Source: Pleurotus djamor (taxonomy: Eukaryota > Basidiomycota > Agaricomycetes > Agaricales > Pleurotaceae). Taken from it: a stretch of DNA of 10,569 bases. The stretch lies in the NCBI GenBank assembly GCA_029747585.1, contig JAPEVF010001362.1, forward strand, positions 1 through 10,569. The letters are read 5' to 3'. A program made the translations under genes and the position numbers. Positions 1 to 8,491 of this stretch are shown here, one piece after another. Within the stretch, counting starts at the first letter, position 1. Each line of letters begins with the position of its first letter. The notes under the pieces are model-generated. The model saw nothing but the letters and a program-made list of their open reading frames with translations, ran no database searches and was not told where the DNA came from.

Positions 1-99
1 GGAGGATGGTCAAACATGGACCTCGAGTCTGACAAGAGCAACTGGACAACGGTCAGCGACATCAAGGCCCCAGATGAAGCTCAATTAATACGCACCTAG
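1..99 (+). CDS. Possible C-terminal end of an upstream gene (partial)
   Basis: Frame 1 is open from the first base to a TAG at 97-99, giving 32 residues. They are polar and acidic with two tryptophans (G-G-W-S-N-M near the start, S-N-W-T-T-V-S-D-I in the middle, D-E-A-Q-L-I-R-T at the end). The composition is protein-like, but the piece is too short to identify, and another frame is also open to 89. If real, it is the last exon of a plus-strand gene that starts outside the window. It shows no similarity to the tails of the three tandem genes that follow. It could equally be chance. Confidence 0.25.
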   Translation, partial: GGWSNMDLESDKSNWTTVSDIKAPDEAQLIRT

Positions 100-412
100 T
101 CAAGAGACCTCCCCAAACCTTCAGCCTAGCGGATCGGCTCGTGCAATCGAAGCGGCATATTTGATGGGTGGTAGAAGAAACCACTCCTTCGGACAGGATT
201 CCCGGAGCTCCTATACGATGCTATGGCTTTCATGATGAAACTCGAAGTCGAATCAAGACCGTGCGCATGAGGGTAACCTCTTCCGTATGCGTGTGAAAGG
301 GACTTCGAGCCAAGGGCTGTACTGAGTGATGCATGTCTTTTTGTTTGTGCGACCAAACCCAGATTCCGGATGCGTGTAACTCGGTCGGAGAAAATGATGT
401 TCTTCTAGTCGG
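100..412. other. Intergenic, upstream of tandem copy A
   Basis: I find no supported gene here. Short open frames on the minus strand lack splice support and similarity to other genes in the window. The stretch probably holds the promoter of copy A; a TATA-like element lies at its right edge. Confidence 0.4.
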
Positions 413-418
413 TATAAG
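413..418 (+). promoter_or_regulatory. TATA-like element of copy A
   Basis: TATAAG lies 34 bp before the proposed ATG at 452. The distance is short for TATA plus a leader, so support is weak. It is listed because copies B and C also have TATAAA(A)G elements 50-70 bp before their starts. Confidence 0.3.
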
Positions 419-451
419 ACACACATCGAATCAACAGAGTGGGCTTGGAAC

Positions 452-1851
452 ATGGATGTCTCAGCAGACGACGCTGTAAGTTTTCATCCTTCCTACACTA
501 TGTAGATGCGTTAATGATAGTCCTTTTCGCAGAAGATTATGGATCCTGAATCGCGGGCCAAAATTCTAGTTTGTCGCATCCTTTCACTCATAGGTTCAAC
601 AAACATCTCATCGTTTATGTACAGGCACCGCATAACATCGTCAAAGGAATTCCAATGAACAGCTTCCTCACGTTCCTCGACGGGATCGGTGCTGGCTCAC
701 AGGCTGTGCTTCTCAAGGACTTCACTCTTTCCGATCTTGCTCTCTTTTCTCAAACTTGCCGATTCATCTACTCCGTCATCGACTCCTACTCAAAGAAACA
801 TCGCGATATCACTCGAACACTATCCACTTTCATCCCTGTCGAACACATTCCACGGTTCCGTGTTTTACAGGCGGACACTGGTCTTCTCATTGGCGGGACA
901 ACGGCTCTGAAGTTTGTCAACTGGCAATACAAAGATCCTAAAGAACCAACGTTTCGCCTCTTCGTTCATCATATCTACGCAGTTCGCGTTACCGAATGGT
1001 TCGTGGGTATTGGATCTCAACATTCCATGTCTACGTATCTAGGTCAGACGACGCAGGCCATATACGACTCTCAGACTGCGAAACTTGACGCTTTACCTTC
1101 CCCTCCATTTCTCGACGAGATAGACGAGACAACCTTCTGCGGGACGGCCGTGTGCGACTCTCGCCCAGCTCGGCGGGATACTGCTGCGAGTATCGCGGCC
1201 GGAGACGCACGAGTCAATGTTTATGCGGCTACGTTTGAATTACGGCTGCCTAATCNAAAAAAAACTGTATATCTACGCGTGTCTTGAGAGCGCGCTCTCT
1301 GGGATTTTGTCCATGTCGACAAGTGCGTATCCACGTTTATAGTTGTGTTCGTTCTGACTCCTTCCTCCAGGTACAATGATGAACTTCATTTCTGCTCATA
1401 ATGCATACTGCCTCTTCCCCCACGAGACGCTCAAGAAGAACGTAGTTGCATGGCTGCATGATATCTACGGCTATTACCTGAACAAGCACCGTGAAGGTAA
1501 TTCGAAGAAGGCATGGAAGCGCGTCACTTCAGAGGCGAAGTGTTCAGTGTGGCGTGTTTTCGATGAGGGACTCCGATGCATCTCTGGGTTGGATGGACAA
1601 TGCCTGCAAATCCCTCTTGATACTGATGGGCTTGGACTTGATGATCGTCACGAGTCAGTTCTGGAAGAGTCTTCTTTCTTTTTTGGTTTCGTGACTTTTA
1701 CCAAAGGTCCAGCGTTTGTATCTTACGACAGGTAAGCGACATGTTCCTTCCTTGGGCGCGAATTAACGAAGACTTCTTTCGAAGCTGGTACAAGTTCCAA
1801 GAGAGTGACGGAACCATGAATTACTACCGAATGGTGAAGGAGACTGATTAA
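452..1851 (+). CDS. Tandem copy A: F-box-like protein with degenerate NTase-like segment
   Basis: Exons 452-475, 533-568, 625-1322, 1371-1731 and 1785-1851; introns of 57, 56, 48 and 53 nt in phases 0, 0, 1 and 2; about 394 residues. Residues 31-75 resemble an F-box (S-D-L-A-L-F-S-Q-T-C), which in known proteins binds Skp1 in SCF ubiquitin ligases. Residues 103-136 match the NTase-like part of copy B: L-Q-A-D-T-G, a G-G-T at 110-112, then F-R-L-F-V-H where B has D-L-D-L-Y-V, so both acidic residues are gone. The region after intron 4 (M-N-F-I-S-A-H, L-F-P-H-E-T) is shared by all copies. The start was chosen because copies B and C also begin with a tiny first exon ending in phase 0. An N at 1256 breaks the frame; dropping it gives N-Q-K-K-L and the same spacing as copy C, so I read it as a sequence error and not a mutation. 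From memory, proteins with this GS...SDLDLYV and FHST-VMN pattern are expanded in Agaricomycetes. Function unknown. Confidence 0.82.
1256..1256 (+). other. Ambiguous base that shifts the frame of copy A
   Basis: An N is followed by eight A. With the N counted, the reading frame stops at a TGA at 1285-1287. Without it, the frame continues into K-L-Y-I-Y-A-C-L-E-S-A-L, matching copy C at the same place (K-I-C-L-H-V-C-A-R-S-A-L) with no gap, and exon 3 becomes 697 nt with the phase-1 end that the next exon needs. Confidence 0.8.
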
Positions 1852-2774
1852 GCCGGCGTTCTTGCTCGTTTATATCCATGGAGGTTGAATGACAGCGACA
1901 CACCGACTTCGTATAGTCCTTAGATTTTTTTTTCTTGTTTCTTGGCATAATCTAACCCATGATCATCTACATCCAATACTTTTTAATTGTGTATTTCTTT
2001 GTGAACTGCGGGAGGCCCATGCCTTGCATCTGAGCTAAGGCTCTTATCCTATTGCGGAATCGTCCGCGCTTGAAGGAAGGTTGCGTGAGACTTCAACGAT
2101 TGTTTTTACGTTTGGACGAATGTAGACGACAAAGCAAAATCGGTCGTTTAGATCTCGCTTGAACGCGGTGTCACTTCCGATTGGTGCTCCACCTCCCGTA
2201 ATACCTGTCCCTTACGTCTTTCAGTTTCATCATTGGTGGTATGCGTCGGTTACGCGAAGATGCTTTGTATTGGATGGAGAAGGCTAGAAGTCCGAAGGTG
2301 CGCTGATGTGTAATGCTGTAATTTTGAGCGGCGAAGTGTACATTTGGTGGTGCACGGAGCTGATTTGCCCTTTCCACTGACTGTATTCCAGTATCGATGT
2401 TTCATCCATTGTCCCTTAAGATAATTGGGCGCATCGGAACTAGGGAAAGGGTCAAGCGTGCCTGTTAGTGTAGAGCACTTCTGATGCTACGTCGTTCCTT
2501 GCGGGGATTTTGTTCCTCCATGAGCGCGATCATGCAAGCGGCGCAGCCCTTATGGCATGACACGGATAATCTTCTTTGTGTAGAGAAGGGTATGTACGCC
2601 AAGTTTCTTTCCCTTGGGGCTGTAGATTCCCGTTGCTGACTCTCAGTGAATTCATCATCGCCACGACTCTGGAGAAGATGTGGGTATTCATTTGACTGGG
2701 ACTCACTGGTCGTTGCAAACGAGTCGCCACGATTCCAGGTTTGTATCGTGTTCTTTCCATAGTGACTCTGTGGT
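1852..2774. other. Intergenic between copies A and B
   Basis: This is about 0.9 kb without a supported gene. It must hold the 3' end of A and the promoter of B. A possible two-exon open stretch (2532-2589 joined to 2647-2736 across a GTATGT...CTCAG intron) can be drawn, but it does not join in frame to copy B. No tRNA, transposon ends or clear repeats were seen. Confidence 0.4.
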
Positions 2775-2782
2775 TATAAAAG
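2775..2782 (+). promoter_or_regulatory. TATA box of copy B
   Basis: TATAAAAG is a canonical TATA consensus, 67 bp before the proposed ATG at 2849. Transcription would be expected to start about 30 bp downstream, leaving a short leader. This supports the chosen start. Confidence 0.5.
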
Positions 2783-2848
2783 CAGGTGTGATGTACTGTA
2801 CTTTCGCAATCCGTCGTTTTCCTTTCTTCGTTGCACTGCTCGCAAAAA

Positions 2849-4095
2849 ATGGTGAACCCTCAACCCAACTCCGTGTGTACCTTTTTCAGGATGTGTTACA
2901 TAACGTTTCCCTCACCATCGCATTCGATTTCAGGACGTAGAAGCGTTGCCCAGTGAAACATCTGCGGGTGAAGCCAATGAACAGCTCTTCAACGCAAATT
3001 GTAATTTTCTGACAACATTTTGCACGCATTTATTCATTTTCTTCTTCTTAGTTTTCCAAGACCAATCACGTTCTATAGAACGACTTATTTCCAGACACTT
3101 TTACCCCCGTCATTTTGACGCGTTTCGCGAGATGCAGGCTCTTACTGGTCTCATCATCTCTGGGTCTACGACTTTAAATTTCTTCACGTTTGAAGGTCAC
3201 CAGTCAAGCGACCTCGACTTGTATGTGAACATACTAGGTGCTGAGTACGTGTCGGTGTGGCTGGACAGTGTCGGCTGCAAGCCCCATTTTCGCTTGGACC
3301 CAATCTCTTTCCAGTTCGTTGTCGGACGGAGATTGCAAGAGATGTTGGGCATGACGTTAGAAGATGTTCGGGCTTTGGTGCCCGCAGATATCAAGCGGAA
3401 AATGCAGGACCTGGGCGGCGTGCCGATGTTCGAGTCTGAACATGCGCCGTACATGGACAGCTGTCGCTACACTTCACCCCACCTGCTTGGCGTGATCGAC
3501 TACCTCTCGGCGAAGGGCTCCAGAATCCAATTGATGGTTTGCGTTGGGGGTGTTATGGATTGCGTACTGCGATTCCATTCGAGTACGTTATGCGCTCCAT
3601 CCATGATCCTTACTTACCCCTTTTTTGTCAGGTTCAGTGATGAACATAGCCACCGCTCACGCTTGTTACTGTCTGTTCCCGAACGAAACACTTCGGATGA
3701 GGCTTAGCTTAGCGTTCAGGTCGGAAGACACCAAGACCAGATACGGCCATCAAAAATATCGTCGCCGTGGCTGGACGTACGTTAACGATGAAGTCGAAGC
3801 CGAAAATCGCGCAGTCTTCAAAGCGGGGTCTTGGAGGGTCGACTCTCGTAGAACATTGGTCGTTCCGATCTCACCGCCGGTCCCGCATCTCTCCGATCAC
3901 TTCGACAGAGTCTACAGTCGAACAATGGTGGACTTGCGGTACAAGCTGTCGATGAGGGGGCAACCGTTCATCAAGCATTACGCGTGAGTTGATGCTCTAC
4001 CATCTGCTTTCTCAGCTTATATTCTTAATGATTTTTCCAGAGACGTCATCCCTGAGATTACGCCTATCCAAGCTGTTTCAGAGGATGAAAATTAA
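2849..4095 (+). CDS. Tandem copy B: NTase-like protein with intact D-x-D motif, F-box apparently lost
   Basis: Exons 2849-2872, 2934-3000, 3052-3582, 3632-3983 and 4041-4095; introns of 61, 51, 49 and 57 nt in phases 0, 1, 1 and 2; about 342 residues. Residues 62-89 read T-G-L-I-I-S-G-S ... S-S-D-L-D-L-Y-V. GS at 68-69 followed by D84 and D86 fits the pol-beta-type nucleotidyltransferase pattern hG[GS]-x(n)-D-h-D, so B may bind metal and nucleotide; activity is not shown. Exon 4 starts S-V-M-N-I-A-T-A-H, as in A and C. The alignment to A is gap-free from R-S-I-E-R-L to Q-A-L-T-G. Upstream of it the F-box present in A and C is missing if the intron at 3001-3051 is removed. That intron has GTAATT, TTCTGAC and TTCTTAG, but it is 51 nt with no stop, so retention would insert 17 residues in frame. 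The N-terminal model (first two exons) is the least certain part; the rest is well supported by A and C. Confidence 0.72.
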
Positions 4096-4558
4096 GTCGT
4101 TTTGCAGCGAATTACCCCAATACGCCCTAGAATAGATTGCAAAATGTATGGCTCGTGTGGTTGTTGTTCTTTATCAATTTCTTTCGTGACCCTGTCATTT
4201 TCTACGCCGCGTGAACAGTTGTTCTTCACGGAACTTACTTCCAAGGGTTAGATGACCCTGAGTATCGATGGTTTCGTTGTCACCAAATTGAGTTACTTGT
4301 TAGCGCTTGTCAATACAATCGGAGGAGTAAATCCTCTTGGCCATGACGTTGTGATGTAATGCCATCCCCAGCCCGCGCTTTACTTCCGACGGTGTTGACA
4401 AGGATTCCAACACAGTATGTGTGGTGGATTTGTGGTGTTTTTCAGAGATGTAACCGATTCGGATTGTGACGATACTTGTGTTGGTAAGTATCCATTTCTT
4501 TCGATTATTANTTTTTTTAAAAATTGGTTTTTCCCTCTAAATCTGTCTTTCGTGAGAA
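4096..4558. other. Intergenic between copies B and C
   Basis: No gene is supported here. The stretch holds the 3' end of B and the promoter of C. An N at 4511 precedes seven T. A minus-strand open frame across 4380-4832 overlaps copy C, contains two unresolved N positions and shows no family match, so it is left out. Confidence 0.4.
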
Positions 4559-4565
4559 TATAAAG
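4559..4565 (+). promoter_or_regulatory. TATA box of copy C
   Basis: TATAAAG lies 56 bp before the proposed start at 4621. An earlier ATG at 4570 is only 4 bp past the box, so it would normally lie upstream of the transcription start. This argues for the 4621 ATG. Confidence 0.45.
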
Positions 4566-4569
4566 CATC

Positions 4570-4620
4570 ATGGACGAGTCGTCGTCAACCCTCAGTGTCC
4601 CACTCGTACAGTTTTCTTGA
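4570..4620 (+). other. Possible 16-codon upstream ORF before copy C
   Basis: An ATG at 4570 opens 16 codons whose TGA (4618-4620) directly abuts the proposed main ATG at 4621. If transcription starts upstream of 4570 this could regulate translation by reinitiation. The nearby TATA box makes that unlikely. A further reading splices this frame at a weak GTACAG donor (4606) to the acceptor at 4687, giving copy C a different first exon. Confidence 0.25.
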
Positions 4621-6290
4621 ATGGACGCTCCCAAGGTATGTTTACTCTGCGTCTTTACGTCTGCTCTTGACCCANTTTTTTTCGCAGCATCCACTTTGTA
4701 TCCCTGCCACTGTAAGTCGAGAACTCGGTTTCGCTTCGATTTATGTTTTAAAAATCGGCACTTTAGGCTTTGATCAATGAAAAAGAACCAGATCCGCCGA
4801 AGTTGCCTCCATTCATGGATTTGATGACCCATTCCTACACCTTCGAACTCGGCATCTTCTTCAGCTTGTCAGTCGTTTCGCTGCTTCGGCTCGCAAGAAC
4901 TTGTAAGCTCTTGCAGTGGAAAGTAGAGAGAAACTTGGCGAACCGTCGGAATATCAACACTGCGTTGTCTCTGTTCCTGTCTGTGGACGCCATCCCGTCT
5001 TTCCGCCAACTTCAGGCGGACACTGGGTTGCTCGTTGGGGGGACCTTTGCTCAATCTTTCATCAACCTCAGCACATGGGAAGATAAACTCGTTACCGTTG
5101 ACATGTTCGTCTATCACGAAGACGCTGCTTGGGTCTCTAAGTGGTTCGCGGCACACAACATCGAACTCAACATGCCGCTTTTCTCTGGGAAGACGGTCGG
5201 TCAAATCATCTCCCGCAAGCTGTCCTCTATGCGAGCCTCCTTGACCTATGTACCGGCCGATCAGGATGAAATCCGATACTGTGGACTCGTTTTACGCTTT
5301 AGCCGCAACCCTCTCGACTCGCCGATCAGCCATAACCCCGAGATACTCATGACCCTCGAATTCAAAACGACTTCCGATATCAAGATTTGTCTCCATGTGT
5401 GCGCCCGGAGTGCCCTATGTGGCATAATGTCGTTGTCGTCGAGTAAGTCGCTTTCAGCTTATCTGTGGATGATTTGAACTCACTTTTTCAATAGCTTCTC
5501 TCATGAATTTTGTGGCGACGCATTCGGCATTTTCTTTGTTTCCCAGAGAGACTTTCAACAAGAAGGTGGCTCTGTCCGTCAACGCTACTTCGAGAAACTA
5601 CTTTTTAAACAGCCAGAACCCGTTCCGAAGATGGCCTGGACAGTTACAGGATACGTTCTATCCTCTGAATGCCACCCGTGACTTCGCCGCTGGTCCCAGG
5701 AGGTTTTCTGGAAAGGATCGGACCTGTTTGAAAGTCCCCCTCTTGGGTGATGGCCAAGGTCTCTCTCCTTATACCGATAAGGTTATCCTTGAGTCTACCG
5801 TTTATTTTGGGTATACTTTGGCGGGTAAAGGTCCTGCTTTCCTCAACTTTAAGACGTGAGTACTTGCGAATTTCTTCATACTGTGTTCATGACGGAAAAT
5901 CGAACCAATTATTCTAGATGGGACAAGTACACGTGTACTATCACCCCTACTCCTTTGTCCTCACACGGCGAAGGTAACGATAACGCCAACGGATCGTCTA
6001 TTGCGGACGGAGACGGCAGGAATAACTCCTCCACAGACGAGAGCATCACAGACGAACCCTCCCCTTGCGTTGAAGTTGAACAGGGTATCGTCAATCCCGC
6101 CAGCCTTGAGGGTGGGGATCACCCCGTCACGTCCTTTGTCGGTACAATCCAACGTTGCGTCATCGCATCCTCTATCGTTGAAGAGGAATGTCTTCCTATT
6201 GCAGCTTGCGGCGTTGACGGTAAATCTCGTGTCATCGAATTACCTGACGTCGAAGGTGAGCAAAGCGTTGACGTCCCCTGTGATGCTTGA
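4621..6290 (+). CDS. Tandem copy C: F-box-like protein with NTase-like segment and long polar tail
   Basis: Exons 4621-4635, 4688-4711, 4767-5442, 5495-5855 and 5918-6290; introns of 52, 55, 52 and 62 nt in phases 0, 0, 1 and 2, the same series as copy A; about 482 residues. Exon 4 is 361 nt in both A and C. Residues 27-70 form an F-box-like segment (L-L-R-L-A-R-T-C). L-Q-A-D-T-G-L-L-V-G-G at 95-105 is followed by V-D-M-F-V-Y at 124-129, where copy B has D-L-D-L-Y-V: the second acid is kept and the first lost. Exon 4 carries S-L-M-N-F-V-A-T-H and L-F-P-R-E-T. After the shared W-D-K-Y at 360-363 comes a 119-residue tail, rich in Asp, Glu, Ser, Asn and Gly at first (G-E-G-N-D-N-A-N-G, G-D-G-R-N-N-S-S), probably disordered; A and B have only about 17-21 residues there. 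The N at 4675 falls in intron 1 and is harmless. Alternative start: ATG at 4816, which would drop both small 5' exons. Confidence 0.82.
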
Positions 6291-6743
6291 AACCAAGGTA
6301 GGCGTATGTTCAATTCGTCATTTGAGTTTAGTAGTGAATGTACGTCTCGGTATTGTTCACGTCTTGATAAATGTTATCATCATGTTCGTTTTCTTTCTTT
6401 TCCCTTTGTGGGGAGTGTACAGTTAGAGACTACATCAGACGCCGGGACCAGTGGACGGCAAGCGGAAATTGTTATTTTTCCACTCCAACCCTTGTTAGGG
6501 GCATTCCCTATAGGCGGTGTATAGGAGAGTCCCTATACTGTCCAGTTGGCGTCTAACTTGGGATGTCCAATTTCTTGACATATAAGTCCGCGGACGATTA
6601 AATACGTTCACCGGCGGTCACCGCGGAATGAGAATCTCCGTAGTGTGGATCCAGGTTACTTCCTAAATCAGCGATCAATAAAGCGACGTGTAAAAGGTGT
6701 GATGATTTGACGGCGAAGCAACTTTTGAACCGTTTACTGAGAC
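6291..6743. other. Intergenic between convergent genes
   Basis: This stretch separates the end of copy C from the end of the minus-strand gene that stops at 6744. It should hold both 3' untranslated regions. Apart from one short inverted repeat I see no gene or element. Confidence 0.45.
6519..6538. repeat. Short inverted repeat
   Basis: GTATAGG and CCTATAC are perfect 7-bp arms around a 6-base loop, and a related CCCTATAGG sits just before. It could form a small hairpin in the 3' region of copy C or of the opposing gene. There is no U-tract, and fungi do not use such terminators, so the role is unknown. Confidence 0.4.
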
Positions 6744-7381
6744 TTAATACCACGCAGAGTAACTAATGTAGAACTGGTTCTACGACAGGTAAGCCTGACT
6801 GCTTCAAGAGAATACCGAATGACTTACGAGGGTATGGAAGACTATCTCATTACCCTCATCCTTCACCTTGTCCGAGTCAAAGGGGTAGACTACACTCCCA
6901 ACTCCATCCTGCGTAACATAAATTGCGAACGTTGGCGTTTTGGTATGGTCGAAAGCGTAGATCAATCCTCTTTTGTCGTCTGACCAGAAAGAGTTCACAG
7001 GACGCCTGAAACGAATCTCCATGAGTATCGAAGGTCTAATCAACGAACCCGTAGCGAAGACCGTAGGAAACGTACTCAATTACAACCATCCCCAAGTCGG
7101 CCTCTCTCAAGAAGTTTCCCATTATGTTCAAGGCCACCTTCAGCGTCGCTTGAGCTTCGTTGTCGTCGCGTACGTAGGAAGTGTAGTAGAAAGAAGGCAG
7201 ATAATCGACCTCCATCGCCGTATCGCCCGAAATACCCTGTACAGCGACATCTTGCACTTTGTTCGCAACATACGTCTGGTTGCAGGGTTTGTCAAGGAGG
7301 ACTCAGAACCCTGAATACGAGGCGTACCTGATCTGTGCGCTTTGAGTCTAACTCCGCCGTTTGTGAAGCATCAATACTCAT
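6744..7381 (-). CDS. Small conserved hypothetical protein, family 2, minus-strand copy
   Basis: Exons (in transcription order) 7381-7328, 7275-7076, 7005-6828 and 6779-6744; introns of 52, 70 and 48 nt in phases 0, 2 and 0; 155 residues. I do not recognise the family. It was found by comparison with the plus-strand gene at 9200-9997. Residues 86-104 (R-P-V-N-S-F-W ... G-L-I-Y-A-F-D) match that copy without gaps, 9 of 19 identical, and the stretch before the phase-2 intron also aligns (Y-Y-T, L-K-V-A-L, V-V-I-E). The next segment alternates hydrophobic residues (T-F-A-I-Y-V), like a beta strand. No signal peptide, membrane segment or catalytic motif is evident. The 5' end is less sure: the intron may end at 7276 (52 nt, with TTGAC 15 nt before the acceptor) or at 7237 (91 nt), both in frame, or the protein may begin at the ATG at 7215. 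It converges on copy C. Confidence 0.7.
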
Positions 7382-8131
7382 GAAGAAGGTGAGGATCATA
7401 TTTCTCGCGAGACTGACAGTTGTAGAGGTTATGGAGTGGCGAGAGCTGATTCCAACATTTAAGCATCGTTGTGTTGCACCTCGTTTGTACACCAAGAAGC
7501 GCGCCCGCAGCGCCCAGTCACTCTCCTTTCGTCCCATCTTCAAACAGTCTCATATACTAAGCGCGATACGAGGACGATACGCCGACCGCAGGACCTTGAA
7601 AGTCGACCACAATTCCAAGATGATTGCGCGACTTTCTGTCTTTCCGGGAGCTCAAGCGCGCCCTTGCTGTGTAGCCAAATGCTCGCTCACTGTACGATCC
7701 AGGATGGTGGGGCCGAGTCAGGGAAAGGTGCTGAGATGGTCGACAAGTGTGAGAAACCGATCGTGCAGCAGCCACCAGGAAGCGACGATGAAGAGGATAG
7801 TGAATGATGATTCACTTACTGATTATCGCNTTTTTTCAGTTTTCCCTCTCTCCACATAGAATCTGGCTTCCTCCGTGGAGTCTTGATGCAACGATGTACC
7901 TGTGGTTTTAAATGAAAGGTAAGACATCTATTCGTCACTTCAAGTCGTCCGCAAAGTTCTGACATGCCTCCAAAAAGGAGTTATTCATGATTCTTCGTGT
8001 GACCTCTCACAGATGCATAAATAACCAACGAACGCCGATACGCTAGCCCTATCCAACCACATCCCCGACTTTCTGCATCATATCGGCACGTGCACCCGAG
8101 TTTACGAGAGGCTATGACCCGTATCTGATAA
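7382..8131. other. Unresolved 750 bp upstream of the minus-strand family 2 gene
   Basis: Several overlapping open frames exist, none convincing. A plus-strand frame ending at 7807 has an acidic end (G-S-D-D-E-E-D-S-E) but no recognisable body. Two intron-like stretches are visible: about 7801-7839 (CTTACTGAT then a T run with an N and CAG) and 7919-7977 (GTAAGA, TTCTGAC, AAAAAG). These hint at a spliced or decayed plus-strand gene that I could not assemble. One frame at about 8020-8113 reads L-A-L-S-N-H-I-P-D-F-L-H-H-I-G-T between two stops. Confidence 0.3.
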
Positions 8132-8491
8132 TCCCTGCCCTACCCACCTCCCGCCCCAGAATCTCCATTTACGCGCCGAAAACTCGATGTGCCGGTCCGA
8201 TTCTTTCTGGTCCTTAAAGGTACGTCATCCATATACTTGCTGATGCCGTTTAAACGATCCCTGATATGAGAGTTTTAGACGATACAATTCCATCTCCCCT
8301 CGAACCACCTCCTCGCGCCGAATTGTCAAAACGGCCAGATAAAAAGCGCCAGGAACACGATCCGTTGTGTTTTCTGAGTAAAATGTAAGCTCTTACAGCA
8401 AGGTTCAATGAATACTCACTGACCTATCTTTGCATTTTCACATTTTTGCTGCTCTAGGATAGAATTGCTTCTTTCTCCGGGAAAACCTTGA
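8132..8491 (+). CDS. 3' exons of an unidentified plus-strand gene (5' end unresolved)
   Basis: Three segments join in frame through well-formed introns: up to 8219, then 8279-8384, then 8458-8491 with a TGA. The first intron (8220-8278, 59 nt, phase 1) has GTACGT and TTTTAG. The second (8385-8457, 73 nt, phase 2) has GTAAGC, a good CACTGACC branch point and CTCTAG. The product is proline-rich at first, then has V-P-V-R-F-F-L-V-L-K-D-D, a charged basic stretch (S-K-R-P-D-K-K-R-Q-E-H-D) and a short end I-E-L-L-L-S-P-G-K-P. No family is recognised. Upstream the frame is closed by TAA at 8129; a CCCCAG at 8154-8159 may be the acceptor of a further intron, but I found no donor giving the needed phase. 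It may be a real small gene, a relic, or chance. Confidence 0.35.

Noticed and set aside
1286..1299. 14-bp perfect palindrome GAGAGCGCGCTCTC
   Set aside because: It lies inside a conserved coding exon of copy A (L-E-S-A-L-S) and is explained by codon choice.
2532..2784. Possible extra 5' exons for copy B (2532-2589 joined to 2647-2736)
   Set aside because: The first join looks fair (GTATGT to CTCAG), but the next exon after the intron ending at 2785 starts with an in-frame TGA, and a canonical TATA box sits at 2775, so this is unlikely to be part of copy B.
2391..4271. Shared AGTATCGATG upstream of copies B (2391) and C (4260)
   Set aside because: A shared 10-mer between two stretches of about 500 bp is not rare, it lies at different distances from the starts, and copy A lacks it.
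4869..5204. Minus-strand open frame of 111 codons
   Set aside because: It is a shadow of copy C exon 3, whose plus-strand frame is supported by copies A and B.
7469..7807. Plus-strand open frame of 112 codons with an acidic end
   Set aside because: It has no recognisable domain, competing open frames on both strands, and an intron-like stretch cutting its last codons. Kept only as a note on the unresolved region.
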